Assembly: GCA_009667805.1 (NCBI GenBank)
Contig: CM019067.1
Coordinates: 161,715,049 to 161,779,048, forward strand
DNA length: 64,000 nt
From: Leptobrachium leishanense
Lineage: Eukaryota > Chordata > Amphibia > Anura > Megophryidae
Reading direction: 5' to 3'
The position numbers were made by a program, and so were the translations under genes. This document shows positions 38,308 to 50,059 of the stretch, piece by piece; position 1 is the first letter of the stretch; each line of letters begins with the position of its first letter. A model generated the notes under the pieces. That model saw only the letters and a program-made list of their open reading frames with translations, did not search any database and was not told where the DNA came from.

Positions 38308-39345
38308 ATGAGATCCAAAGAGCTGTCACTATCAGTGAAGCAAGCCATCATTAGGCTGAAGAAACAAAACAAACCCATCAGAGAGATGGCAAAAACATTA
38401 GGCGTGGCCAAAACAACTGTTTGGAACATTCTCAAAAAGAAGGAACGCACCGGTGAGCTCAGCAACACCAAAAGACCCGGGAGACCACGGAAAACAATTG
38501 TGGTGGATGACCGAAGAATTCTTTCCCTGGTGAAGAAAACACCCTTCACAACAGTTGGCCAGATCAAGAACACTCTCAAGGAGGTAGGTGTATGTGTGTC
38601 AAAGTCAACAATCAAAAGAAGACTTCACCAGAGTGATTACAGAGGGTTCACCACAAGATGTAAACCATTGGTGAGCTTTAAAAACAGGAAGGCCAGGTTA
38701 GAGTTTGCCAAACAACACCTAACAAAGCCTTCACAGTTCTGGAACAAGATCCTATGGACAGATGAGACCAAGATCAACTTGTACCAGAGTGATGGGAAGA
38801 GAAGAGTATGGAGAAGGAAAGGAACTGTTCATGATCCTAAGCATACCACCTCATTAGTGTATCATGGTGGTGGTAATGTCATGGCGTGGGCATGTATGGC
38901 TGCCAATGGAACTGGTTCTCTTGTATTTATTGATGATGTGACTGCTGACAAAAGCAGCAGGATGAATTCTGAAGTGTTTCAGGCAATATTATCTGCTCAC
39001 ATTCAGCCAAATGCTGCAGAACTCATTGAACGGCGCTTCACAGTGCAGATGGAAAATGACCCAAAGCATACTGCAAAAGCAACCAAAGAGTTTTTGAAGG
39101 GACAGAAGTAGAATGGTATGCAATGGCCAAGTCAATCACCTGAACTGAATTCCATTGAGCATGCATTTCACTTACTGAAGACAAAACTGAAGGGAAAATT
39201 CCCCAAGAACAAGCAGGAACTGAAGACAGTTGCAGTAGAGGCCTGGCAGAGCATCACCAGGGATGAAACCTAGCACCTGGTGATGTCTATGCGTTCCAGA
39301 CTTCAGGCTGTGACTGACTGCAAAGGATTTGCAACCAAGTATTAA
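38308..39345 (+). pseudogene. Tc1-like transposase with two in-frame stops
   Basis: MRSKELSLSVKQAIIRLKKQ opens the gene (ATG 38308-38310). The frame is unbroken for 346 codons to TAA at 39343-39345 except for TAG at 39109-39111 (tryptophan in relatives) and TAG at 39271-39273. A helix-turn-helix region (GVAKTTVWNILKKK) and GRPRK hook precede the DDE domain: ILWTDETKINLYQ, ENDPKHTAKA and, after the first stop, an NSIEHAFHLLK block with the glutamate. An upstream ATG at 38074 extends the frame into the TIR but is not the likely start. Inactive as it stands. Confidence 0.95.
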
Positions 39346-39420
39346 GAAGGGAAAGTTTGATTTATAATTATTATTCTGTCCCATTACTTTTGGTCCCTTA
39401 ACAAGTGGGAGGCACATCTG

Positions 39421-39590
39421 CATTTTAATTTAGTTAGTGGATTCCTCTCCAGTGCGGTGAGAAGCAAAAGTAATGTAGTGTAGACACGCTGCGAGGCGGA
39501 GCGGAGTGAAGTCAAGCCTGCAAATTGTTTGCTTCTCTTCGCTTCGCTATGCTGTGCGTCACTACACGCTCAGTGTGCCTCAGCCTTTAT
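39421..39590 (+). repeat. Dispersed ~160-bp repeat, copy 2
   Basis: Same start (CATTTTAATTTAGTTAGTGG) and same interior as 754-915. It begins exactly where the Tc1-like element is cut off. Confidence 0.7.
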
Positions 39591-39878
39591 TCCCGCATCG
39601 CTAGCTTACCGAATCAGTTTGTATACTTGTTACTAACCCTGCTTGTTCTGAGGACCCGATCTGTTGCTGACTTTGCCTGCCATTTGACTATTCTCTCTGT
39701 GTATTCCCTGCCTGTTCTGTTTGCTTCTTGTTGCTACTGGTGTGCACCGATTCTCACCATATACAGTAGCGCAGTACAAGTGCCTAAACATTGCTGACCC
39801 GGTTTTGTTATAGCTGCTGATGTAACTGAATAGATCGGGGATCTCTTCTGCATTACCAAAACCTCCACCACTGCACTC

Positions 39879-40170
39879 TTCCACAATACTACAGACGGGT
39901 TACTTACGGTGTGAAGGCACTTGCTGCCACCAAAGGCACAATATTTGGGTGCACTGCCACTGATGCCTATACCAGATTCATATCATTTTAATATTTGACC
40001 ACAGGGTCCAACCCTGCACTCTTCCACAATACCACAGAGGGGTTACGGTGTGAAGGCACTGTTGTCGACACAAAAGGCCCAATTTTAAAGCACCTATTGT
40101 TACTTTCATCCAAAGCCTGCATAAGTTTCACCATAATTTAGCAAAAAAAATCACTAAATTTGTTCTGTGT
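39879..40170. repeat. 143-bp tandem units of the hAT-like element
   Basis: TTCCACAATACYACAGA starts at 39879 and 40022. The sequence that follows (CTTTCATCCAAAGCCTGCAT) matches copy 1 near 35120. Confidence 0.8.
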
Positions 40171-40655
40171 GTCCTAAAATGTCTCCTCTTTTCATACTGG
40201 CTGCCGCCCCAAGCAGTTGTTTATGAATAGATTAAAGGAAAACCATTTACTGTCATTTGAAATTAAATTTTTTTCTTTCTAAATGTTTCTATACATCCTA
40301 CAAATCCGCCACTTCACGGGCAGGTCATGGGGACCTCCTAGGCACGATATTTGAAGGAAATTTTCATTTTTATTCTTAACCTTTATTTCATGGAAAACTC
40401 AATGTTCCTTTAATTTTTTTTTTTTAACGTTTTATCCTTGTTTCCTGTCCCCCAGGGCACTACCTGGACCCCCATACACTTTTTATGGCAAATATCTTGC
40501 ATATATGCCCTCTTGGAGGTCACTCTAAAAATCAAACTTTCGAGTCCCATTGACTTGCATTGAGTCTGGTTCGTGTTCAAACTCGAACTTTTGAAATTGA
40601 TCGAGTTTGAATGCGAACTGAACACAGGGGTGTTCGGCTCATCACTAGTGCTGAG

Positions 40656-41440
40656 TGGATTGCAGATCTCAGACTGTGGAGCACACGGCACTAACTCGGC
40701 ATTGTTAAGTCCTTCCTGTGATAGCCAAGTTTTTCTGACTTTCTTGTACTTAACACACCAGCTAGCCCAAGGGCATACCGTCATACTATTCATTTGTGAA
40801 TATTTATTTTTTATTTCATATTTGTATGATATATTTTAGGCGCTAAATTGTTATTAAATAGTATAAACAAAACATACGTAATAATGATGCATTATGTTTG
40901 CTATAATGCTATGCTACAACAGTCCTCTTTTTTTTTCTTAACAATGATTTTGTTCCTTACATAACAATTGCATTTCTTTCACAAAAGATAATATCAAAGT
41001 TTATTTAGTGATTTTTGTCATGTTTGTGTTTTTAACTAAATGCCTAAACACTATGGCATAACTATTGGTGCATGTATGTCAAATTTATATCTAAATAAAT
41101 AAAAATCAGTGTTCCTCCCTGTGAATTTATTTATTTTGGATCCAGAAATGCTTATGTAAAGCTTGTCCTTGTCACATTAAATTTTAACAGACAGCTATGC
41201 ATGAGAATGAAAAAGGTACACTAAGGTATACTAATTCTCTTGAGTTTCACGCCTTGTCAGAGCTTAAGCTTTTTCTAAGTAAATAATGTTCTTACTTACA
41301 TTGTAAGATATAAAATAACTGAGTCAAGACATCATTCATGAAGCAGTAAATATGCATGTTGAGATTGTGATAAAAGTCCACATCTGGGCTGAAATTGTTA
41401 CACTGCATTGAAAGCAGTTGATCGTGCTTACCTCTTTATT
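40656..41440. other. No recognised feature
   Basis: AT-rich. No supported coding frame. Confidence 0.5.
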
Positions 41441-41605
41441 ATTATTATTATTCTTTATTTATAAAGCGCCAGCATATTCCGCAGCGCTGTACAATAAGCA
41501 CAGTACAGACAGGGTTACAATACATTGAACAACATTTGACAAACAGTACAGGAGGAGATGAGGGCCCTATTCCCGTAGGAACTCACAATCTGGGAGGGTT
41601 GGGGT
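41441..41605 (+). repeat. Dispersed repeat with ATAAAGCGCC and GCAGCGCTGTACAA
   Basis: Preceded by an (ATT)n run. Same word order as 25590-25800. Common in amphibian DNA; probably derived from a non-LTR element end. Confidence 0.7.
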
Positions 41606-41637
41606 TGGAAACAGGAGGAGAGGACTGTAAGGACTCT

Positions 41638-41945
41638 TTAACCTTTTCACTTCCAAAATCAAGTTAAAGTGAACTGCATTTTAGTACAGTGAAAACCAAT
41701 CATTAGTACATGAAAAGCCCATGTTCACACCTTTTTAAAGCAAGATTAGTGTACCCCCTCTGGTGAAACAAGATGCTTTGTTTTATCAACCTCCAAAAGC
41801 CCTGGAGAGGCATAAAACATGCTGCATAGCAGCTCCAAATCTCACTGTAAAAGACAGTCTCAACACTTTCCTGCTGCATTAGATCCAGGGAGAGGGCTGA
41901 ATGCAGGACGAACTCTGGGATCACTCACTGCTGTACAGGGATAAG
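41638..41945 (+). repeat. Possible third-family TTAA element, decayed
   Basis: Begins TTAACCTTTTCACTTCCAAA, which resembles the ends at 27371 and 15165. No right end found. Confidence 0.35.
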
Positions 41946-42114
41946 ATTCAGGGAGCTATAATGACCTAACATTCCTTTACAATACAGATACAAGGTATTA
42001 CTGTAATTTCCATACTCAGACATTATGCCGCATACAGATATACATTTTTTATACTATTGGTATTTTTCAGAAGCTGCATTGCTAATAATCTCATTATGTT
42101 CATTACAATTGCCC

Positions 42115-43300
42115 TTAACCCCTTAGTGACCGGGCGGTTTTACACAAATCCGTCTTTTAGTGACCGCTGCTGTTTTTACGTTTCTGCGCTGTTAGTGTTT
42201 AGGACAATTTTTCCTCTTACTCGTTTATTCGACCCACACATATTATACACCCTTTTTCCCGCCATTAAATGGACTTTCTAGAAATACCATTATTTCCATC
42301 ATATCGAATAATTTACTATAAAAAAAATATGAAATATGAGGAAAAAAATTGTAAAAACACACTTTTTCGTAATTTAATCCCCAAAATCTACAACCACCCA
42401 AAAAGACCCCGGCTAAATAGGTTCAAAATTTTGTCCCGAGACTAGAAATACCCAATTTTAACATGCGTTTGCTTTTTAACCCCTTCACTGCTGAGACAGT
42501 TCACCTATGTGCGCTGCGCTCATTCTGACCATTTTGTGCTAATTATGTTTAGATGACAGCCTAGGTCCTATTTAATTAAACTCCCCCCAGACAAAAAAAA
42601 CTTTTAAAAAAAAAAACATTTTTTTATTTTATTTAATTTTTTTATTATTTTTTTTTTATTTAATTTTTATTTTTTATTTTTTTTAAAACCAAACCTGGTC
42701 ATGTTTGGTATCATTTGAAAGGCCATAATCAGGATCGGGAGATAAAGGGATCCTTAGGATCCCCTTATCTCTACATGGCAGCTAGAGGGTTAACTGGCCC
42801 ACTGACATCCTCACACATATGGTGAGGTTGTCAGTGGGTGGGGGGGGGACCTGGAGGCTTGGCTGACATCCAAGATGTCAGCCCCCCTCCAGGTTTGAAT
42901 CGCGTATTGGCGCCAATTGGCGCCGAAAAGCAATCCGGCTGCTAAACTGTTAATGCCATACACCGCTGGAAAGGGGAGGCTCTCCCCTCTCCAGCAGTGC
43001 AAACGGCATCTCCCTAGCTTCAATGGTTGGGGAGATAGAGGGCTCCGAAGGAGCCCCCTCTCCCCTCCATTGAAACACATGGGGGCACCTTCTGATGACG
43101 TCACCACGCAGTGTGGCGACGTCATCAGCCTCGCCTGCCCATGTAAATCACCGTGTAGATCGCCGTGGGATCCGACGAGGGAGGTGAGTATCGGGCGGGA
43201 GGGGGATTTGGCGCCGCTGACGTACCCTGTACGTCCGCGGGTCTAAGGGAGACCCGAGGACAGGACGTACAGGGTACGTCAGGGGTCATTAAGGGGTTAA
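42115..43300. mobile_element. Short piggyBac-like element of the same family as 2066-9298
   Basis: TTAA at 42115-42118 and 43297-43300. Ends CCCCTTAGTGACCGGGCGG and GGGGTCATTAAGGGG are inverted. The left ~300 bp match 2070-2400. The right end has the same terminal hairpin (GACGTACCCTGTACGTC arms). Other hairpins include GGGGAGGCTCTCCCC near 42974. A second TTAACCCCTTCACTGCTGAG at 42476 and a TTTGGTATCATT block at about 42700 resemble pieces of the second family, so the interior is a mosaic. No transposase. Confidence 0.85.
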
Positions 43301-45211
43301 TCAGGAAATCCAACCATTTTCTTATGTTTCTATCATATTTATTGGATCTTACACAAAGGTAATTTCTGCCTGTATGCTGACAAATGCAGACCCTGTATGA
43401 CATTGTGCAAGATAAGGGAAGCCATCTAGAATTTAGAACCTTTCATCCTGGCGATATTTCTGTAAAGCATAAATGAATACACGAAAAATTTAAAATGGCC
43501 AAATTTACATTATTTTACATTTTTCATCTCAGAACAACAATTTCTGTGCAAATGTTCTATTTTACTTTATATTTAATTATTAACTTTGCATTCCATGTTT
43601 CAAATAAATTACATTAACATAAATGCCAACTTCTTATCCTATTTAATGATCTTTTGAGAGGCAATACCTCATTATTGGGTATGTTTTAATGATTTTCTCC
43701 TCCGAATTAAAAAGAAATTATTATTTGCCAAAATAATAATAATACCGCATGCAGAACTAATTTAAACGATTACATTGCAACATCATATTGAATTTTTTTT
43801 TATTGTCCAGTGGGTTAGCATTTAGTCTTAAGAGTAAAGTTAGGAGTAAGATTAGTGTAGGGGGAGAAGTAAGCATAGGGATAGTGAGATATGAATAGAA
43901 GATGGATAGTGAGATATGGATAGAATTTGTGTAATTATTTTTTTCCTTCACTCTTCAGTGTGTTAGCTATTATTAATTTTAACTCAAGATGTGTGAGTAT
44001 CTCTACTATTACGTATTTCATAAAGTGTGAAAAATATTAATATTAGATGTCCGTCTATCTCATTTTAAAACATGTATACACTACATTGTGTGTGAGCATC
44101 ATGATATGTTTGCATTTTTAAAATCATTAAAAAAAATTATGAATACATGTTTGATGTGAATTTCTCCTCTCTCTGTTCAATATTTCAAAGTTATAGCCAT
44201 TACTAATGTAGTCAAAAGGATAATATTATCATTACGCACCACTTCCGAGAATGCAGTCAATGATGTTTGTATGAGTATACCAGTAAATGGCTTACTAAAC
44301 TATGTATACTCTTTTGGGATTTTCTGAAATGTCCACATATCCTTAATGGCTTTTAGATAGTAAATAATGAAATGTGTAATGGAAGGACTGCTAAATAAAT
44401 AAATAAATATGTAAACAGTGTCTGGTGTATTAGTGAATGAGGTTTATTATAGTATTTACAAAGCTAAAAATATGTTTTTCTATTTGCAGTTTATTTATTT
44501 TTGTAACGCAGTCACTGAGCATTAAAGTAAATGTCTTACGATTTTAGGTAAAATTATCTGAAGCAGCTTTCGTGCTATTTATATGAAATACTATAGAGTG
44601 TGGTCATTACTCGGGGACAGATTAAGATAGGGGCTATTGGAGTTGTAGGTCTAGGCCCATGCCACAAAATAGGCTCTATAGAAAGTTTACTAGGTCAACA
44701 CCTATTGCCATTTGCACACTGATATTAAGAAGGATATGGTAGTGGCAACATTGTAGGCGAGTAGAATTTAAAAGAAGAACAATGGTTGGCGAGAAAATGA
44801 AGCAGAGGCACAACTTGGGGTGAGGATAATGGGCCAGTCACAAATGAATCTATAAAGGATGAGACACTTAAGCTCTAAGCCCATGAAGCCTTTAATCCAC
44901 AAGTGTTCACTGTGCAATGGCATGGTCGAAAAATCGGAGTCTTAAGATTTATTTAAAATATTGCTATTTTTGGTGCATTTCTTAAAAGTCAATTGTTAGC
45001 TCAACATAACATCCTGCTTAGTAAATTAATTCCTGATATATGCTTAATATTTTCCTCAGGTGTCTGATTTTTGTAATGCATGATACATTATCCAGGACAT
45101 ACTTGAAAACAAGAGAAAAATAGCAAGGCCCTCGGAATGAAGTAAAATAACTCCTATGGTATGGTATAGTAAAGTCAACAAATGAGACAGAATAGAACCA
45201 ATGGAAACTTT
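43301..45211. other. No recognised feature
   Basis: Nearly 2 kb of AT-rich sequence in which I see no repeat ends, tandem arrays or supported coding frames; the largest plain stretch in the window. Confidence 0.5.
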
Positions 45212-46104
45212 CAGGGTTATTCAAAGAGCTCCGAATTGCTGGAGAAAGGTAACCGAACGCTGAAATTCAGTGAACGGTTACCTTTCCTGGCCATTCGGCT
45301 ATTCAGAGAGCAGGCAATTCACCAAATCTTGGCGAATTGCCTGCACATACGGTGTCTGTTCGGTGCCTGTTTGAGGGCAGTGAAATCCCCATAGAGAAGC
45401 AATGCTTCGTCTATTCAGAGAAAAAAAAAACAACAGTGAAAGGTTTCCGAAAGGACCTGCCATTCGGTGGTTTAATTCGCAGATTTATTCAGGCGAATCC
45501 CATAGGCTTCAATGTTAAAAATATTCCCGTATTTAATACAATATCTAATAAACCGTTCATTATAATATTCTGAAGTAAAAATTCTCTTTATTTTTAGATT
45601 TTTTTGGGATATTGTTTTTTTTTTTAAATTCAAATTTTTTTTTTTTAAACATTTGTTCTTTTTTCTGTAACAGCCCTTTTTATTATCATTCCTTGGACCT
45701 CATATGTAAATTTCAGACATTTTTGCTCAGCAGTTTGTTTGCAAACAGCGTTTCACTTTTCAAACATTCAAGCGTATTGTTTTTTTTTTCTTCACCTCCT
45801 TCTTCTGCGGTGTTGGCTTTTTCTGGCGGCTGCGCTGTATTTGATCGGCTCCTGCAATGGTTTTTCCAGTGTTTTCGGCGGGTTAATCCAGATGTTTTTG
45901 CGGGTTTCGGTGTGTGTTCGCCCTCGTTTTGCAGTGAGTTTTCGGCAGGTTTCGGTGACTTTTCCCTGCTTTTTGACGGCCCAGTGGTGCTTGCTGAATA
46001 CACCACAGGGTGGCCGAAATGCGATCGCCAAATCGTACCGAATTGAAGAGAACGAAAAGTCACCGAACGTGCGGTGGCTTTTCGATTCTCTTTGAATAAC
46101 CCTG
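45212..46104. mobile_element. TWA MITE, 893 bp
   Basis: Ends CAGGGTTATTCAAAGAGCTC and CTCTTTGAATAACCCTG; flanks TTT and TTA. Core module at about 45505-45605. The right half has the CGGTGTGTTCG-type G/T-rich blocks, which produce long but meaningless open frames on both strands. Confidence 0.9.
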
Positions 46105-46759
46105 TTAGTCACCCTTTTTGGGGTCCCAATATGATCCTTATTTTGAGGCCTGAAGGTTGATTATTCCTGGGTACAACCTTGAAAAAGCCCTTGGGTGGCT
46201 CCTCCTAGTGGTGGACACAACTCACCTTTGTACAAGGCAAAACACATTTGGCCTTTTGATTCCTTCTTATGAGCAGTGAATGAGACACTAGCCCTTTTTA
46301 TTAATATTGTTTTTATTATTTGTTCTTTTACCTTATTGATTTATTTATTTAATAAATATGTATTTTTTTTTATATATGGAATTCTCCGGTCCTCTTCTGT
46401 GACTTGTGTCCCCCACCAGGAGAAGCCACCCGGGGACTTTTTATATCTTTTGGCTAATTTCTGGATTACACTTGTCATAACTGTGTTTATAGCCATTTTA
46501 TTTGCATCATTAATAGGAATATGTCTCTATAATGTATTCCCTATATATGGGATTGTCCACATATTTTGGAGGAAGCAGTGCCATTTAGACATTCATGATT
46601 AAAAAAAAATATTTTGAAAACGTTTTCAGTCTGGTGCCGCACCAGCTTGAAATACCACGAGCCGACACTGACTGAGGAGGAAAGCAAATCTTTGAGATTT
46701 TACTGAAATGAACAATAATATGTATTTAGGTGTTATTATCATCACAAAGGTGTCACATT
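46105..46759. other. No recognised feature; a hydrophobic open frame of unclear meaning
   Basis: A plus-strand frame at 46276-46602 (108 codons) is very hydrophobic, with two or three possible membrane segments. It arises from T-rich sequence, and I see no homology or gene signals. Confidence 0.4.
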
Positions 46760-47130
46760 TTCCCGCGGATTAGAGGTGCGTAGGTGATTTTTTGGGGGGG
46801 GGTTTCTGCTGGTTCTGACGGATTTTGCAGAAGTGGAATCCGTTAGCATCAGGTCCTGGCTGTGGTTAACTTGCGAGTTAACTGCAGCCGGATGGTAATT
46901 AGCGTTAGTACATTGTAATTCTAACGCTAATTAACTCTTTGTGCTCCCCATGTTAAGTATAGCGAGAGCAAAGTACAGTAAGCGCGCACTGAAAAGCGCA
47001 GGAACCGAATCCCTAATGGAATTTTTCAACCCATTAGCATTCGGATTGTAATATGATCTGCCCGCACTAAAGCAACCAGAGCTAACGTTAATGCTCACAC
47101 AGGCGAGCTCTAAAATTAGCGGCCCATAGT
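46760..47130. repeat. GC-rich MITE-like repeat, second copy
   Basis: Shares CCATGTTAAGTATAG, GATTGTAATATG and GCTAACGTTAATGCTCAC with the repeat at 33599-34016, in a similar order. Confidence 0.55.
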
Positions 47131-47493
47131 CTTTTATTAACAAACCCAGAAATACACACACACACACATATACAGCCAAACATTTATACATGGAAACAGA
47201 TACATTCACACAAAGATAAACATATATTTATTGTAGGTCAGATTTGCAAATTTTTGACAAAAAAGCCATTACAACTTATTGAGTGTTGGTTTCAGTAAAC
47301 AAATGGAATGTAAGTGTTCACTAGTGGACAATACTGTCATTGGCAGTTTTTAATGTATTAGTATGTAGCGTTGTAAATATGAATATTGTAGGTGTATTGG
47401 TATATAAGTAAACTGTTTTGTGTACTGTCAATGTATGTGTAAACGGAGGTATGAGGGGAGGCCCAATGTGGTTTCTGCTATATTCCCAAATAG
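47131..47493. other. No recognised feature apart from a (CA)n run
   Basis: A short CA microsatellite at about 47154-47170; otherwise plain. Confidence 0.5.
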
Positions 47494-48703
47494 TTAACCA
47501 CTTGGCTGCTATGGACGCGCTCAGCGCGTCCAGCCAAGTGGTTCTCCTGTGCTATGGACGCGCTGAGCGCGTCCTTGCACAGGAGGCAGCAATCGGCCGG
47601 GATTCCAGCCGATTGCTGGCCCCCCCCAGTGTGGGATGACATCTTGGATGTCAGCCCAGCACTCCGGGGACATTAGATGTCATCGCGGCGGAGCGATGAC
47701 ATCTAATTCAGGTGCTCCCCCGCGTGTGCGGAGGAGGCGCCTGAAAGGGAGGGGAGAGGTCCTTCGGACCTCTCTCCCTCCCGATCGCCAGGGACCACAG
47801 GGTTAAGGCAGGCACCGTTTGGAAGGGCACAGCCTGCTCTTCCAAACGGTGGCTGACATTAACCCCTGAGGATCTGGATCACGATTTGGCGCCGAAAAGC
47901 GCGGATCGTGATCCTCTCCCGGAGCTGGCCGACATCTTGGATGTCAGCCAAGCCTCCGGGAACTCCCCCTGAGGACTGGCGTCATTGTGCATAGCACGAT
48001 TATGCCAGTCCTGGAGTTAACCCCTAGCTGCCAGCAATGGTGGAGATAGGGGGTTCAATGGAACCCCCTATCTCCCGATCCTTGGCAGCTAGGGGTTAAT
48101 GTTTGATATTGTTGCATCGGCCAGAGCATGGCCTTTCCAACAATACCAAACATGCCCATGTAAAAAGTTTAAAAAAAAATTAAAATAAAAAAATATTTTA
48201 AAAAAAGTTATAAAAAAAAAAAAGTTATTTTTTATTTTTTTTGTTAATGCAGCAATATTGTTTCCATTTCAATTATAATGTGAACAATGATGCTGCACTA
48301 ACGATTTTTGTATGTGGTGCGTTTGTTAAAAATAGCACAATTTTCCCCAAAAAAATGTAACGAGTCCCCATTTCTAATTTTTTTAACAAGCGCACCCCAT
48401 AGAAAATATAACCGCAAATTCTCCCATGTTAAAATGTGAAAAAAAAAACACTTTACACATTGTAAATTATTGAAAATTCTAATTTAATTGCATTTTTTGT
48501 TATAATATACAGACAGGACATGACATATACATATAATAATGACATATTATGAATCTGCCGAGTCTGCCAGAAAGAACGATATATAATATGTCTGGGTCAT
48601 ATATTAAAATATGGCTTCAAAGTGCGGTTAAACATGATGAGCTTAACCGGTAAAAATGACCTCAGCACAGAGGTGTGAAAAGCCTCAGCAGCGAAAGGGT
48701 TAA
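47494..48703. mobile_element. Hairpin-rich piggyBac-like element, second family, copy 2
   Basis: TTAA at 47494-47497 and 48700-48703. Ends CCACTTGGCTGCTATGG and CCTCAGCAGCGAAAGGG. Parallel to 28874-30210 throughout: GGACGCGCTCAGCGCGTCC hairpins, GACATCTTGGATGTC, the TTTGGAAGGGCACAGCCTGC arms and the AT-rich right half. Confidence 0.9.
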
Positions 48704-49150
48704 AAGAATGTGTTGAGGATATTTACTATACATTGTTTCTTAGTTTGATCCATGAATATTGCAAGAGTCGATAACGTAAAACACAGCAGGAGTTGCCCAC
48801 AGTAGGTATAGGTTACTTTTAAAATGTTCTGTGACTTGCAAACCTAACTGACTGACAAGCGTAAATCAGTACTTGTCCACTAGTTTCAGCACCAATACGT
48901 AAAATATGATTTATATTTTAGGCTAAAAGATCTTAGGTTATTTGTATTTTACCACTATAAAAATAATGAGCTTACTGTAAACACGTGATTGTCTTGGAGG
49001 AAATTGCTGTGGTTGCAAGGAATTAATTAACTAATACACTTTGATTGGAAAGGTTAAAAGTAGTTAATAAAGATTTTTGCAAAATGTCTGCAAAACTTAT
49101 TCTAGCTGAGTTTGCATATTTTCCTAAATCTACATGCATAAAGACACTAT
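48704..49150. other. No recognised feature
   Basis: AT-rich, unassigned. Confidence 0.5.
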
Positions 49151-50059
49151 CAGGGTTATTCAAAGAGATTCGAAAAGTCAGCGCATGTTCGGTGACTTTC
49201 CGTTCTCTTCAATTCGGTTCCTTTTGCCGATTGCATTTCGGTGACCCTGCGGTGTATTCAGCAAACAGCACGGGGCCCCCGAATTGCAGGGAAAAGCTGC
49301 CGAAAACCTGACGAAAACTAACCGAATGCATGCTGAAAACAAGCAAAAACATCTGGATTAACCTTCGAAGAAGCCGAACAGGAGCCGAACAGGAGCCGAA
49401 TCACACAGAGCCGAAGCAGCTGTGACGTAGAGGAGGCAGTGAATAAATTAGAAAAACCATTTGTATGAATCTGGGAAAATGAAACACTGTTTGCAAAGAA
49501 ACTACTGAGCGAAAATGTCTGAAATTTTCACAGGAGGTCCAGGAATGATAATAAAGAGGGCTGTTACAAAAAAAATAAGTAAACTAAAAAAAAAAAAAAA
49601 AAAAAATCGGACTTTTAATTTTTTTTAAAAAATTCAGAAAAATGCTTAAAGTATCCTAAAAAATCTATAAATAAAGAGACTTTTTGCTGCAGAATTTTAT
49701 AATGAACGGTTTATTAGATATTGAATTAAAACAGGAATATTTTTAACATTGAAGCCTATGGGATTCTCCTGAATAAACCTGCCGAATTAAACCACCGAAT
49801 GGCAGGCATTAGGGGAACCTTTCACTGCTGGTTTGTGTTCTCTGAATAGCCGAAGCAGTGCTTTTTCATGGGGATTTCACTGCCCTCGAACAGGGACCGA
49901 ACAGGCACCGAACAGTCACCGTATGTGCAGGCAATTCGACAGGATTTGGCGAATTGCCTGCTCTCTGGATAGCCGAATGGCCAGGAAAGGTAACCGAACG
50001 CTGAAAATCAGCGTTCGGTTACCTTTCTCAAGCAATTCGAATCTCTTTGGATAACCCTG
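49151..50059. mobile_element. TWA MITE, 909 bp
   Basis: Ends CAGGGTTATTCAAAGAGATT and CTCTTTGGATAACCCTG, flanked by TAT on both sides. Core module at about 49650-49770, in the same orientation as 27891. Confidence 0.9.

Larger units (their letters stand above)
37067..39421 (+). mobile_element. Tc1-like transposon, third family, right end truncated
   Basis: Left end CAGACCGGTCCAGAAATATT follows TA at 37065-37066. Inner inverted repeats TGCAGATGTGCCTCCCAC (38126) and its partner ending 39421 flank the transposase. A TWA MITE splits the left arm at 37183. The outer right arm is missing: the element stops at the inner repeat, where the dispersed repeat at 39421 begins. Confidence 0.85.
35485..40647. 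mobile_element. hAT-like element, copy 2, carrying nested insertions
   Basis: Left end TAGGGATGAGCTGTTCGG and right end GTTCGGCTCATCACTA are inverted. Flanking 8-mers GTGCAGAG (35477-35484) and GTGCTGAG (40648-40655) match at 7 of 8, as expected for hAT. Inside are the core module (about 35625-35755), MITEs at 35764-36188 and 36472-36907, a Tc1-like element at 37067-39421 with a MITE inside, a dispersed repeat, and 143-bp tandem units. Without the insertions it would be roughly 2 kb. No hAT transposase is seen. Confidence 0.8.

Noticed and set aside
38256..38615. 119-codon minus-strand frame
   Set aside because: Antisense shadow of the Tc1-like transposase at 38308-39345.
45612..46112. Overlapping 106-144 codon frames on both strands
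   Set aside because: All fall in the right half of a TWA MITE, and similar frames recur in other copies at matching positions.
46276..46602. 108-codon hydrophobic frame resembling a small membrane protein
   Set aside because: T-rich DNA readily yields hydrophobic frames; no homologue recognised and no supporting signals.
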